A stretch of 6,004 nt of DNA, taken from positions 1 to 6,004 of the forward strand of contig DATFAS010000016.1 of the NCBI GenBank assembly GCA_035254305.1. The letters run 5' to 3'. The notes beneath the pieces were generated by a model. That model saw nothing but the letters and a program-made list of their open reading frames with translations. It was not told the DNA's origin and did not search any database. The position numbers and the translations under genes are program-made. The stretch's first letter is position 1. Each line of letters begins with the position of its first letter. Below, piece by piece: positions 1 to 5,417 of the stretch. The stretch comes from DATFAS01 sp035254305 (GTDB taxonomy: Bacteria > Bacillota > Bacilli > Aneurinibacillales > RAOX-1).

Positions 1-739
1 CTTCTGTTACGGGATCCTTCACCTTCAAATTGACAAATACTACCCAGGGACCTTTTCCATAAGCATCCACCTGTGAAATGGAGTTGAATCCTAACTTTCC
101 ACTAAGCGGTTGAAGGGTATGGTCGGCCTCAACACTAAAAAAATTTGCGATATCCTCCGGTTTTTCAGCAGATAAATACGTTTTAAAAAAGGATTCAAGC
201 ATGGGTGTCATTGCTTTAGCTGCTTGATCATCTGCAACATCCAACTTAGGAGCACTAGGCTTTCCTTTTAGTAAAGGATGTATAGCAGGATATCTAGTCA
301 CTGATAATTTTCCCTTATCGTCGCGGCTCACCTGTAAAGTAACGTTCCAGTAACGATGAAACACTTTTTCCTCGGTATGTTTCTCTGGATCCCCTTTGAC
401 TTTTGTTTTCGTTTCAACCAGTAAATTCACAATGACTGCATTGGTATCTGGATCTTGCTTACTCCCTTGAACCCAGACTCCTTGTACATCCTGAAAAGTT
501 GTGGAAAGGACGATCGGCCTGTCATCTTGCAGCTCCGTAAAAGGTTTAATGGATGTTTGTTCCGCTGGCAGCGTTAAATAGGTCTTAATGAACCCTGAAG
601 CAAATCCTTCTGCTTCTTCATTTAGCGTTAGCTGATCTAACTTCGCGCCCTGCTTATGAATGCCATTCGCAATAGCATTTGTCCCGCCAATTAAGGCAAA
701 AATGACAATGATAAAACCAAAAAATCGCTTCAAATTCAA
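1..739 (-). CDS. TcpC/ConB-like conjugal transfer protein (partial, C-terminus beyond left edge)
   Basis: VirB8-like component of the Gram-positive conjugation channel; family members are single-pass inner-membrane proteins with two extracytoplasmic NTF2-like domains. The visible 246 residues show a short basic N-terminus (NLKR), a hydrophobic segment at about residues 6-24, a first soluble domain at about 40-155, a proline/lysine-rich linker near 155-165, and the start of a second domain at about 175 onward (ESFFKTYLS, then a PLSGKLGF stretch and alternating beta-strand pattern VVFVNLKV). This layout is typical of TcpC. The start chosen is TTG at 739, ten bases after GGAGG (754-750) within AAGGAGGTGA. 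An in-frame ATG at 760, directly after the stop of the preceding gene, would translate the ribosome binding site itself and lacks its own site, so it is less likely. It follows the replication-relaxation gene by 21 bases and is probably in the same operon. The family assignment rests on recalled patterns, not on an alignment. Confidence 0.82.
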   Translation of the reverse strand, partial: MNLKRFFGFIIVIFALIGGTNAIANGIHKQGAKLDQLTLNEEAEGFASGFIKTYLTLPAEQTSIKPFTELQDDRPIVLSTTFQDVQGVWVQGSKQDPDTNAVIVNLLVETKTKVKGDPEKHTEEKVFHRYWNVTLQVSRDDKGKLSVTRYPAIHPLLKGKPSAPKLDVADDQAAKAMTPMLESFFKTYLSAEKPEDIANFFSVEADHTLQPLSGKLGFNSISQVDAYGKGPWVVFVNLKVKDPVTE

Positions 740-757
740 ATGATGTTCACCTCCTTT
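740..757 (-). promoter_or_regulatory. Ribosome binding site deciding a TTG start of the TcpC-like gene
   Basis: AAGGAGGTGA lies 7-10 bases upstream of TTG at 739, a nearly full match to the 16S rRNA anti-Shine-Dalgarno sequence. The in-frame ATG at 760-758 lies upstream of this site, so the site supports the TTG. Confidence 0.75.
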
Positions 758-760
758 CAT

Positions 761-1741
761 TTAGGAATAGAAGATTTCTTCCTCTTCCTTACATTTAGAT
801 TGGTCTGTATCTAATAACGGTAATTGGTTTTCTTTATTTTGGATCTCACCTTTCCGAGATCCCCATAATTGAGATCCTATGGATGCAAATTGTGGTATCA
901 CTTGTTTTCCTATAAAACGGGTTGGACTTACAGCCATAGGTGGAAAAATAGCAAAATCATATAAAGACCCTTTCCTTTGTCGTAGGTTCCATGCATCTGA
1001 GAGTATTCCTTGTTGAATCAAATCATGAAAAAAGGCTGCACCGATCATAGGTTTCAATCCTGGCAATCGCTGCTCAACTGTATCCCAGATTTTTAATATC
1101 GAAGGAATAATCGTTGGTGTTAAACATAGAAAAAGCATACTGACTTTTGGAGTATCCTCCAGCCAATATGCTTGTAATGACTTGATTCCAGTCGTTATAT
1201 AATCCTCTATAACCGACATCGTTTCATCACCCGTTAACACCTCTACATGGACAATTGCTCTTCCTTTTGGTATTTGAATGATACTGTACGATTGTGGGGA
1301 GTAAGGAATCAACCGCTGGTCCTTTTCATTAAACTGGGCGTATCTATCTCCTGCATCCTTCTTACCCAGCCACTCAATCAGTCCGGATGAATAATCTTCC
1401 TTTGTTTTTGCTATTAATTCCGTATAAAACTGATTGGATACGAGTACGGATATGATATCACCTGTTGGGCCTTCCCATGTTTTGGATTTAACCCTATCCG
1501 TTTCTTTCACCATTTCACTTACCCACTCATATGACTTTTTTGTCAAATAGTAGGCTTTAGCTGCACGGTGAACAAAAGGGACCGATTGCTTGTTAATTAG
1601 CTGCTCTTTTACCAGCTGAGTTGTACTTTTATAAATATAATCAATGTGGTAGTTGGTATGGATAGCAAGTTGAAAAGGAGTCATGATTTCATGACGATAC
1701 AGGGCTAACAGAATACGAACACTAGACTCTTTTAGGTTCAC
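761..1741 (-). CDS. Replication-relaxation family protein (Replic_Relax-like)
   Basis: Resembles the replication-relaxation (Replic_Relax) family found on Gram-positive plasmids and conjugative elements; its biochemical role is poorly defined, but names and contexts link it to DNA replication or relaxation. With the GTG start the protein has 326 residues. Residues about 6-70 look like a winged helix-turn-helix (VRILLALYRHEIMTPFQLAI, then a recognition-type helix and a YYLT wing). A central alpha/beta domain spans about 95-270, with the family's strand-helix core around RLIPYSPQSYSII, GRAIVHVEVLT and a following helix ending in LQAYW. The tail (about 300-326) is polar and acidic (KEEEEIF). In family members as I remember them, the core carries a PD motif and an ExD motif; here these read IPYS and EVLT, so acidic residues seem lost. 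The start is GTG at 1741, nine bases after GGAGG (1755-1751), and it overlaps the stop of the upstream gene as GTGA, implying translational coupling. A TTG at 1765 would add eight residues but lacks support. Family call likely; function inferred. Confidence 0.75.
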   Translation of the reverse strand: MNLKESSVRILLALYRHEIMTPFQLAIHTNYHIDYIYKSTTQLVKEQLINKQSVPFVHRAAKAYYLTKKSYEWVSEMVKETDRVKSKTWEGPTGDIISVLVSNQFYTELIAKTKEDYSSGLIEWLGKKDAGDRYAQFNEKDQRLIPYSPQSYSIIQIPKGRAIVHVEVLTGDETMSVIEDYITTGIKSLQAYWLEDTPKVSMLFLCLTPTIIPSILKIWDTVEQRLPGLKPMIGAAFFHDLIQQGILSDAWNLRQRKGSLYDFAIFPPMAVSPTRFIGKQVIPQFASIGSQLWGSRKGEIQNKENQLPLLDTDQSKCKEEEEIFYS

Positions 1742-1755
1742 TTTAACCCACCTCC
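1738..1755 (-). promoter_or_regulatory. Internal ribosome binding site and GTGA start/stop overlap
   Basis: GGAGG at 1755-1751 lies inside the last codons of the upstream gene, nine bases before GTG (1741-1739). The GTG shares bases with the upstream TGA stop (1740-1738). This arrangement typically gives re-initiation by the same ribosome and fixes the start of the replication-relaxation gene at 1741. Confidence 0.75.
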
Positions 1756-2421
1756 ATTCTGACAAAAATAAACATAATCAAAAGTATCAGTCATGCGATA
1801 AAATGGATTTTTCTTTTGTGTCGTCCAGTGGGGAAGTACATAAACCTCTGGTTTTAAAGGATTTAACGTAAGGGCCATCACCTTCCACAACTGAACACCT
1901 CCGACTTCCCCCACAATCATTTGTTTGTTTTGCTTTTGTTGTGCAAAGATATCTAATCGAACATTTTTTCCAAAAAGTTGTTCTCTAGATTCTTTTTCAA
2001 TACAGAATTCCGGGAAGTTTTTAGCCAAATAAAGAGAAAATAACTCCTTTAAAAAGAAATGATTGGGTGATTCCTTTGCTTTTGCATCTAAAAAGGATAG
2101 ATCCGCTAACCAACTCCAAGTTTCTTTATTGATTTGGAATTGACCAGTTTCAACAATGACCTCTTCTTTCTTGATCATTTCTCTTAGCTTTGCTAGATCC
2201 ACATCATGAAAACAATATCGATTCCACTCCTGAGCAAATCGAAAAGATTCTAACCAGTTCCCATTAGGAACTGGGTAACTTGAAAGCTTTCCATAGTTCA
2301 TCACTAGTCTTTTCAAGTGTTCTCTGCATTTCCTTATTGGCATTTGCCAGTAATCTAAAATTCCAGCCCGAATAACCCGCACTTCCTTATGCTGATTATC
2401 TTTAAACCAGCTCTCATCCAT
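1738..2421 (-). CDS. Uncharacterised 227-residue protein with possible PD-(D/E)XK nuclease-like core
   Basis: I do not recognise a named family. The N-terminal half (1-110) is mostly helical and rich in W and charged residues. From about residue 119 the order of predicted elements is helix (HFFLKELFSLYLAKNF), strand (FCIEKE), strand (VRLDIFA), strand (MIVGEVG), helix with K180 (LWKVMALTL) and strand (EVYVLP). This alpha-beta-beta-beta-alpha-beta order is that of PD-(D/E)XK phosphodiesterases, and D157 with E172 sit where the metal-binding acids would be. The usual lysine after the second acid is replaced by G174; K180 in the next helix might substitute. This is fold-level inference only. The start is ATG at 2421, nine bases after GGAGG (2435-2431). 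The gene follows the structured non-coding gap and its stop overlaps the GTG of the replication-relaxation gene by four bases, so the two products are probably made together and may work on the same DNA. A structural or regulatory protein remains possible. Confidence 0.6.
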   Translation of the reverse strand: MDESWFKDNQHKEVRVIRAGILDYWQMPIRKCREHLKRLVMNYGKLSSYPVPNGNWLESFRFAQEWNRYCFHDVDLAKLREMIKKEEVIVETGQFQINKETWSWLADLSFLDAKAKESPNHFFLKELFSLYLAKNFPEFCIEKESREQLFGKNVRLDIFAQQKQNKQMIVGEVGGVQLWKVMALTLNPLKPEVYVLPHWTTQKKNPFYRMTDTFDYVYFCQNGGGLK

Positions 2422-2439
2422 TGGATTAAGCCTCCGTCT

Positions 2440-2480
2440 CCCCCACCCAAAGGGTTCAGGTCGACTTTCCTTCGACCCTT
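2440..2480 (-). other. Nested hairpin region next to the ribosome binding site
   Basis: GGTCGA (2459-2464) and TCGACC (2472-2477) form a perfect six-base stem around a seven-base loop. AAGGGT (2450-2455) and ACCCTT (2475-2480) form another six-base stem that shares bases with the first, so the two are partly alternative; a bulged form with TCGA plus AAGGGT pairing is also possible. Further out, the C-run at 2440-2444 (plus strand) complements the G-run at 2482-2486, which would close the whole structure four bases from GGAGG (2435-2431). Confidence 0.5.
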
Positions 2481-2590
2481 AGGGGGTATATTCTCCTTCC
2501 ATTCCAGTCCCTCGCTCCCATCTGCCTCCACTTCATTCCAGCATCTGCGTGACTCGTTCCGTCCATTCCATCCGAACATATCCCCCCTAA
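2479..2590. repeat. Long-range inverted repeat with G/C-run arms (12 of 13 bases)
   Basis: The plus-strand arm TTAGGGGGTATAT (2479-2491) is the reverse complement of ATATCCCCCCTAA (2578-2590) except at one central position. The arms enclose 86 bases. As RNA on the minus strand this gives eight pairs, one G-A mismatch and four more pairs. G/C-run inverted repeats of this kind are known at oriT sites such as that of ICEBs1, and closing stems like this are also typical of structured RNAs. Confidence 0.65.
2499..2571. repeat. Three CATTCCA direct copies inside the inverted-repeat loop
   Basis: CATTCCA occurs at 2500-2506, 2534-2540 and 2564-2570, preceded by TC or TT and mostly followed by G. 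Spacings are 34 and 30 bases, close to three helical turns. They could be iteron-like protein binding sites or repeated purine-rich RNA segments (TGGAATG on the minus strand). Confidence 0.45.
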
Positions 2591-2598
2591 ATAGAACC

Positions 2599-2627
2599 TA
2601 TATAATAGTAAAACCCTTATATATCAA
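2599..2627 (-). promoter_or_regulatory. Candidate sigma-A promoter for the nuclease-like/replication-relaxation/TcpC cluster
   Basis: TTGATA (2627-2622, five of six to TTGACA) is followed by a 17-base spacer and TATATA (2604-2599, four of six to TATAAT). Transcription would begin near 2592, almost exactly at the outer edge of the inverted-repeat arm (2590), giving a leader of about 170 bases. An overlapping alternative uses TTGAAA near 2642. The AT-rich context produces such matches by chance, so this is tentative. Confidence 0.4.
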
Positions 2628-2656
2628 GGCTTTTAGCTATTTCAATACAATTTAAT

Positions 2657-2700
2657 TCTGACCTTATTTCTTACCTTGTTTCCTCCTTAAAATCTGACCT
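2657..2700. repeat. Direct repeat TCTGACCT, with further ACCT copies
   Basis: TCTGACCT occurs at 2657-2664 and 2693-2700, 36 bases apart, within the similar contexts AATTCTGACCTTAT and AAATCTGACCTAAT. ACCT also recurs at 2673-2676 and 2705-2708. The copies lie between the ATPase stop and the candidate promoter, where an activator, repressor or relaxosome protein could bind. No function is shown by the sequence. Confidence 0.4.
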
Positions 2701-2744
2701 AATAACCTTCTATAATTTCGTGCATATTTCCGTAGTCTCTATAC

Positions 2745-4274
2745 CTAAATTTCTAAATCTTCGTATTTTGCCCGTGTCCTCTTTTTATTCAAATTCATGG
2801 ACGGAACGGGTGATTTAAAATCATCTTCACTCGTTAGCATGCCTTTGCTATAATCCACTTTTACATGAGGATCAATGTGTCGATCCTCAAAAAGTGGTGA
2901 CTGGAATTCAACTGGAACGTTCCCAACAGAGTACATCATTCGACCGGGTTCATTTGGAATTTCAGTTGCCATTTTATTGCCCAATACAATTTGAGATGCC
3001 GGTATATCCTGCAAATACGAAGAAATACGTCCCGTTACATTCGTTTTTATCTGTCCCGTAATCACATCAGCTGAAGGGCGTTGGGTAGCTAAAATCAGAT
3101 GGATTCCGGTTGCACGGCAAAGACGTGCTATACTCGACATTTCCCCTTCAATGGCCTCAAAAATCTCCTTTTCCTCCTTGGGGACACCACTTTTATCCGT
3201 TAACTCAGCCAACTCATCAATGACCACATAGCAACGTTTTAATTTTCCTTCCTCATTTCTAGCATGATTTTCGTTGTATTCATCTATATTTTTGACTCGT
3301 ACTTCCTTAAATTTTTCTATCCTTGCATCATGTTCTCCCTTCAACCTTTTCAAAACTTGAAGGGCTCTCTCACGATCCCAAATGACCTCTACACCATTTG
3401 GCTCGAAGGATTGAAGTTCAATCCCACCTTTAAAATCAATTCCCCAGACATTGGCTTTATGAATCTTCATCGTTAGATAGGTAATAAAACGTGTAATAAC
3501 TGATTTTCCCCCACCGGTTGCTCCTGCAATCAGGAGATGAGGTACTTTCTTGAAGTTATGATATATAACTCCTTCTTTTGTTACACCAATACTAACGGTT
3601 GTCGCATTACACCCCTTCAGAAGGTCTTCACTATACTCTACATAGGCAGGAATTCGACTTCCACCGAGCTTAATTTGGATGTATCCTGGGTTGTTTTGGT
3701 AGAGTGTTATTTGATCAATCGACTGCTGCAAGGTAGCTTCAAGAGAGGGCTTTGCCTTTTGCCATTTATCAAAGGAGATCCCAGGATTTAAAAATATATA
3801 AATCATACCTCCATCAGTGTCCTGAAACTGTTTATATAGTAGAGGATATTCTGGCTGTATCTCCTGGTTAATCGAAATACGGCGGCTGCTACTTAACCCT
3901 ACTCTTTCAAATGCAAGCTTAAATTTTTTATGAATTTCCCCTTCACTTCCCCCTATCATAGAAAGGGAAATAAGAGAAGAAATAAGGAATAAAAAAATTC
4001 CCAGTGGCCATGGGACATAGGGAATCTTGTAAATTAAAGCTATAAGATGATAATGCTGTTTCCAATCTTTCATATGAGCAAGAAACTCAATGGATATGCT
4101 AATGATTAGAAGCACAGCGCAGATTTTTAAAAATTTATTTCTCGTTTCTCGCTGATACTGCATCTTTTTCAATCCCTGGCCTACCTTATAGCTAAAAGAT
4201 GCTATTCCCTTCTCTAGAGATACACTTGCTTTATCTATTCCCCGATCAAACTGTTTTTCAAAACTCAATATCAT
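2745..4274 (-). CDS. FtsK/TcpA-like coupling ATPase of conjugative transfer
   Basis: Probable membrane-anchored DNA-pumping ATPase that couples the transferred DNA to the conjugation channel, like ConQ of ICEBs1, Orf21 of Tn916 and TcpA of pCW3. It has 509 residues, about normal for these short FtsK relatives. Two membrane segments lie at about 48-66 and 87-107, with a cytosolic linker up to about 235. The motor domain has Walker A GATGGGKS (251-258), Walker B YVVIDELAEL (349-358, D353 E354) and the FtsK/HerA-type ATQRPSADVITG segment (396-407). All key residues appear intact. No C-terminal gamma (KOPS-reading) winged helix is evident, as expected for a coupling protein rather than chromosomal FtsK or SpoIIIE. 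The gene lies 21 bases after its eroded paralogue and is probably cotranscribed with it. The start is uncertain: ATG at 4274 is only two bases from GGAGG, while an in-frame TTG at 4268 is eight bases away and may be the real start (507 residues). Confidence 0.88.
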   Translation of the reverse strand: MILSFEKQFDRGIDKASVSLEKGIASFSYKVGQGLKKMQYQRETRNKFLKICAVLLIISISIEFLAHMKDWKQHYHLIALIYKIPYVPWPLGIFLFLISSLISLSMIGGSEGEIHKKFKLAFERVGLSSSRRISINQEIQPEYPLLYKQFQDTDGGMIYIFLNPGISFDKWQKAKPSLEATLQQSIDQITLYQNNPGYIQIKLGGSRIPAYVEYSEDLLKGCNATTVSIGVTKEGVIYHNFKKVPHLLIAGATGGGKSVITRFITYLTMKIHKANVWGIDFKGGIELQSFEPNGVEVIWDRERALQVLKRLKGEHDARIEKFKEVRVKNIDEYNENHARNEEGKLKRCYVVIDELAELTDKSGVPKEEKEIFEAIEGEMSSIARLCRATGIHLILATQRPSADVITGQIKTNVTGRISSYLQDIPASQIVLGNKMATEIPNEPGRMMYSVGNVPVEFQSPLFEDRHIDPHVKVDYSKGMLTSEDDFKSPVPSMNLNKKRTRAKYEDLEI

Positions 4275-4283
4275 TTCCTCCTT
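4266..4283 (-). promoter_or_regulatory. Ribosome binding site favouring TTG 4268 over ATG 4274
   Basis: AAGGAGG occupies 4283-4277. ATG at 4274-4272 leaves a two-base spacer, too short for normal initiation. The in-frame TTG at 4268-4266 leaves eight bases, in line with the 7-10 base spacers of the other genes here. Confidence 0.6.
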
Positions 4284-4295
4284 AACTGAAAACGA

Positions 4296-5165
4296 TCAAT
4301 CAAATTGATTTAGCAGTACCTTCAAATTTTTTGCTTCATCTTGAAGCGTTTCTATAGCTTCACTAAGGTCTCCAATAGTAAACCCATTCGCGACAGCTGC
4401 TCTTAGGAATTCAGCAGCCACTTGTTTTACCATGTTTCTTTTACTTCTTTCTCTTGCTTCTATATCTTCTATGAATGCTCGCTCCCTATCCTCTTCAAAA
4501 GAGCCGACAGCTACATACCCCTCTTTGCCGTTCATATGATAATAGAAAGTCCACCTATGGAGTTCTTGAGGAGCTGGACTTGTCTTGAACATTAGCTTGT
4601 TAATTCGTTCCTGATCTAATCCACTACCGCAAAATTTGATGCCTATGTTATGAATATGATTACTTTGAAGATTATGTGGATCCTTTGCCGTGATAATCAA
4701 ATGTATTCCTGTTGAACGACAAATTCTAATAATGGTTCCCATTGAACTACATATTTCCTCATCAAGTAGGAAGTGATCAACATCATGAATGAGGATAAAA
4801 ATTCTCGTAATAGGTTCATTAGGGAATTTTTTGTTATACTCCTCAATATTCTTACAATGACTTGTTTTCAGTTGCTCAATGCGCTGGTCGTGTTGATCTC
4901 GAATTTTTTCTAAGAATGCTACTTCTAAGTTTGGGAGCATATCAACGCCAAGACTCTCAAACTCTTCAAACTCTTCCCTTCGCTTGTCTACTATAAATAG
5001 CTTACCGTTCAACTCCGACATACACTTTTGGGCTATCAACTTACCTAAATGCGTGGTTCCAGCACCCACTCCTCCACAAATTAAAACATGTGGGGTATTA
5101 TTAAAATTTAAAGTAAAAACATCCTCATTAGATCTTCCTAACACAATTGTCTTTTGTTCATTCAT
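4296..5165 (-). CDS. Degenerate FtsK-like paralogue (probable pseudo-ATPase) next to the coupling ATPase
   Basis: A 289-residue cytosolic relative of the FtsK motor domain; no membrane segment is visible. Its similarity to the downstream ATPase is clear in several blocks: HVLICGGVGAGTT against HLLIAGATGGGKS, QHDQRIEQLK..KNIEEYN against EHDARIEKFK..KNIDEYN, and RICRSTGIHLIITA against RLCRATGIHLILAT. The catalytic positions are changed. In the Walker A counterpart (31-38) the lysine is T37; in the Walker B counterpart IFILIHDVDHF (122-132) the DE pair reads H127 D128; and the QRP sensor reads KDP (161-163). ATP hydrolysis is therefore unlikely, though nucleotide binding is not excluded. The C-terminal part (about 225-289) is charged and helical, possibly coiled. 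The reading frame is intact, so it appears selected rather than decaying. The start chosen is ATG at 5165, eight bases after GGAGG (5178-5174); the ATG at 5180 overlaps that site. It is first in its operon after a terminator. A role as partner or regulator of the intact ATPase is inferred. Confidence 0.75.
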   Translation of the reverse strand: MNEQKTIVLGRSNEDVFTLNFNNTPHVLICGGVGAGTTHLGKLIAQKCMSELNGKLFIVDKRREEFEEFESLGVDMLPNLEVAFLEKIRDQHDQRIEQLKTSHCKNIEEYNKKFPNEPITRIFILIHDVDHFLLDEEICSSMGTIIRICRSTGIHLIITAKDPHNLQSNHIHNIGIKFCGSGLDQERINKLMFKTSPAPQELHRWTFYYHMNGKEGYVAVGSFEEDRERAFIEDIEARERSKRNMVKQVAAEFLRAAVANGFTIGDLSEAIETLQDEAKNLKVLLNQFD

Positions 5166-5178
5166 TATAAAAACCTCC
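5163..5178 (-). promoter_or_regulatory. Ribosome binding site deciding start at ATG 5165
   Basis: GGAGG (5178-5174) with an eight-base spacer precedes ATG 5165-5163. The longer reading frame would begin at ATG 5180-5178, which overlaps the site itself and has no separate one upstream. Confidence 0.75.
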
Positions 5179-5216
5179 ATTTTAATTTAAATTTAAAAGA
5201 GTAGCCTATGCTGGCC

Positions 5217-5261
5217 GCAAAAATAAAAAGCCAATTCCTCTTAATTAGCAGAATCAGCCTT
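5217..5261 (-). terminator. Intrinsic terminator separating upstream genes from the transfer operon
   Basis: On the minus strand AAGGCTGATTCT (5261-5250) pairs with GGAATTGGCTTT (5238-5227) across an 11-base loop; 12 pairs form if G-U wobbles are allowed. A T-rich run (TTTTTATTTTT, 5230-5220) overlaps the foot of the stem and continues past it. It would stop transcripts from the small acidic gene before the FtsK-like pair, implying a separate promoter for the latter in 5216-5179, which I could not identify with confidence. Confidence 0.6.
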
Positions 5262-5277
5262 AAATTCTTTAACTTAC

Positions 5278-5391
5278 TTATACCAAAGATGAAAGGTTAT
5301 AAATGTCACTCGCAATTCTCTCGATCAAGTCTTTTTTGGCTAACTTCGCTAACCAAGAAAATCGCTGTATTGTGTAATTTGAATGGCTAAC
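5278..5391 (-). pseudogene. 37-codon open stretch without a start codon; possible gene remnant
   Basis: Between an upstream TAA (5394-5392) and a TAA at 5280-5278 one minus-strand frame encodes 37 residues that look protein-like: an amphipathic stretch WLAKLAKKDLIERIASDIYN (residues 13-32). No ATG, GTG or TTG opens it upstream of that helix and no ribosome binding site is seen. It may be the C-terminal remnant of a decayed gene, or chance. The LAKLAK part comes from a local TTAGC repeat. It ends 17 bases before the terminator stem. Confidence 0.3.
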
Positions 5392-5393
5392 TT
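5337..5393. repeat. TGGCTAACTT direct repeat and adjoining imperfect hairpin
   Basis: TGGCTAACTT occurs at 5337-5346 and 5384-5393, 47 bases apart, and GCTAACC follows at 5348-5354. On the minus strand, 5356-5336 can fold as a nine-pair stem (two G-U pairs) with loop GAA. It lies within the start-less open stretch. Confidence 0.4.
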
Positions 5394-5417
5394 ATCCGAA
5401 ATTGATATACTTCTTTT

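Larger units (their letters stand above)
2422..2744. other. 323-base non-coding gap between ATPase gene and downstream cluster; candidate oriT or leader RNA
   Basis: No convincing gene lies here. Seen directly, in minus-strand order: a pair of TCTGACCT direct repeats (2700-2657), a candidate promoter (2627-2599), an arm TTAGGGGGGATAT (2590-2578), an 86-base purine-rich stretch (minus strand) with three TGGAATG copies, the complementary arm ATATACCCCCTAA (2491-2479), a compact hairpin region (2480-2450), a GGGGG run (2444-2440) and the GGAGG of the next gene. The gap lies where ICEBs1 has oriT, directly after the coupling ATPase gene. Both a DNA role (origin of transfer or replication) and an RNA role (structured leader) fit; the sequence alone does not decide. 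Confidence 0.5.

Noticed and set aside
2355..2579. A 74-codon minus-strand frame starting at ATG 2579 and running into the 227-residue gene in another frame
   Set aside because: Its start lies inside the inverted-repeat arm without a proper ribosome binding site, it overlaps the strong GGAGG and first codons of a better gene, and its composition (G, R, W, E) just reflects the purine-rich structured stretch.
2389..2655. An 88-codon plus-strand frame across the gap
   Set aside because: It runs antisense to the structured region, is rich in P, S and F from the pyrimidine-rich strand, and has no ribosome binding site.
2650..2688. A small gene served by the AAGGAGG at 2688-2682
   Set aside because: No ATG, GTG or TTG lies at a suitable distance; the first TTG is followed by a stop after one codon.
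3264..3791. Two plus-strand frames of 70 and 84 codons inside the ATPase gene
   Set aside because: They are antisense to a well-supported conserved ATPase and have no initiation signals.
5179..5220. Promoter for the FtsK-like pair: TTGCGG, 17 bases, TTTAAA, next to the palindrome TTTAAATTTAAA (5186-5197)
   Set aside because: Both hexamers match poorly and AT-rich palindromes arise easily by chance; I could not settle on one promoter here.
5336..5356. Hairpin considered as an intrinsic terminator
   Set aside because: The stem is followed by A residues on the minus strand and has no T-run after it on either strand.
4984..5390. Two plus-strand frames of 68 and 60 codons
   Set aside because: One is antisense to the FtsK-like gene and the other crosses the terminator and the repeat; neither has a ribosome binding site.
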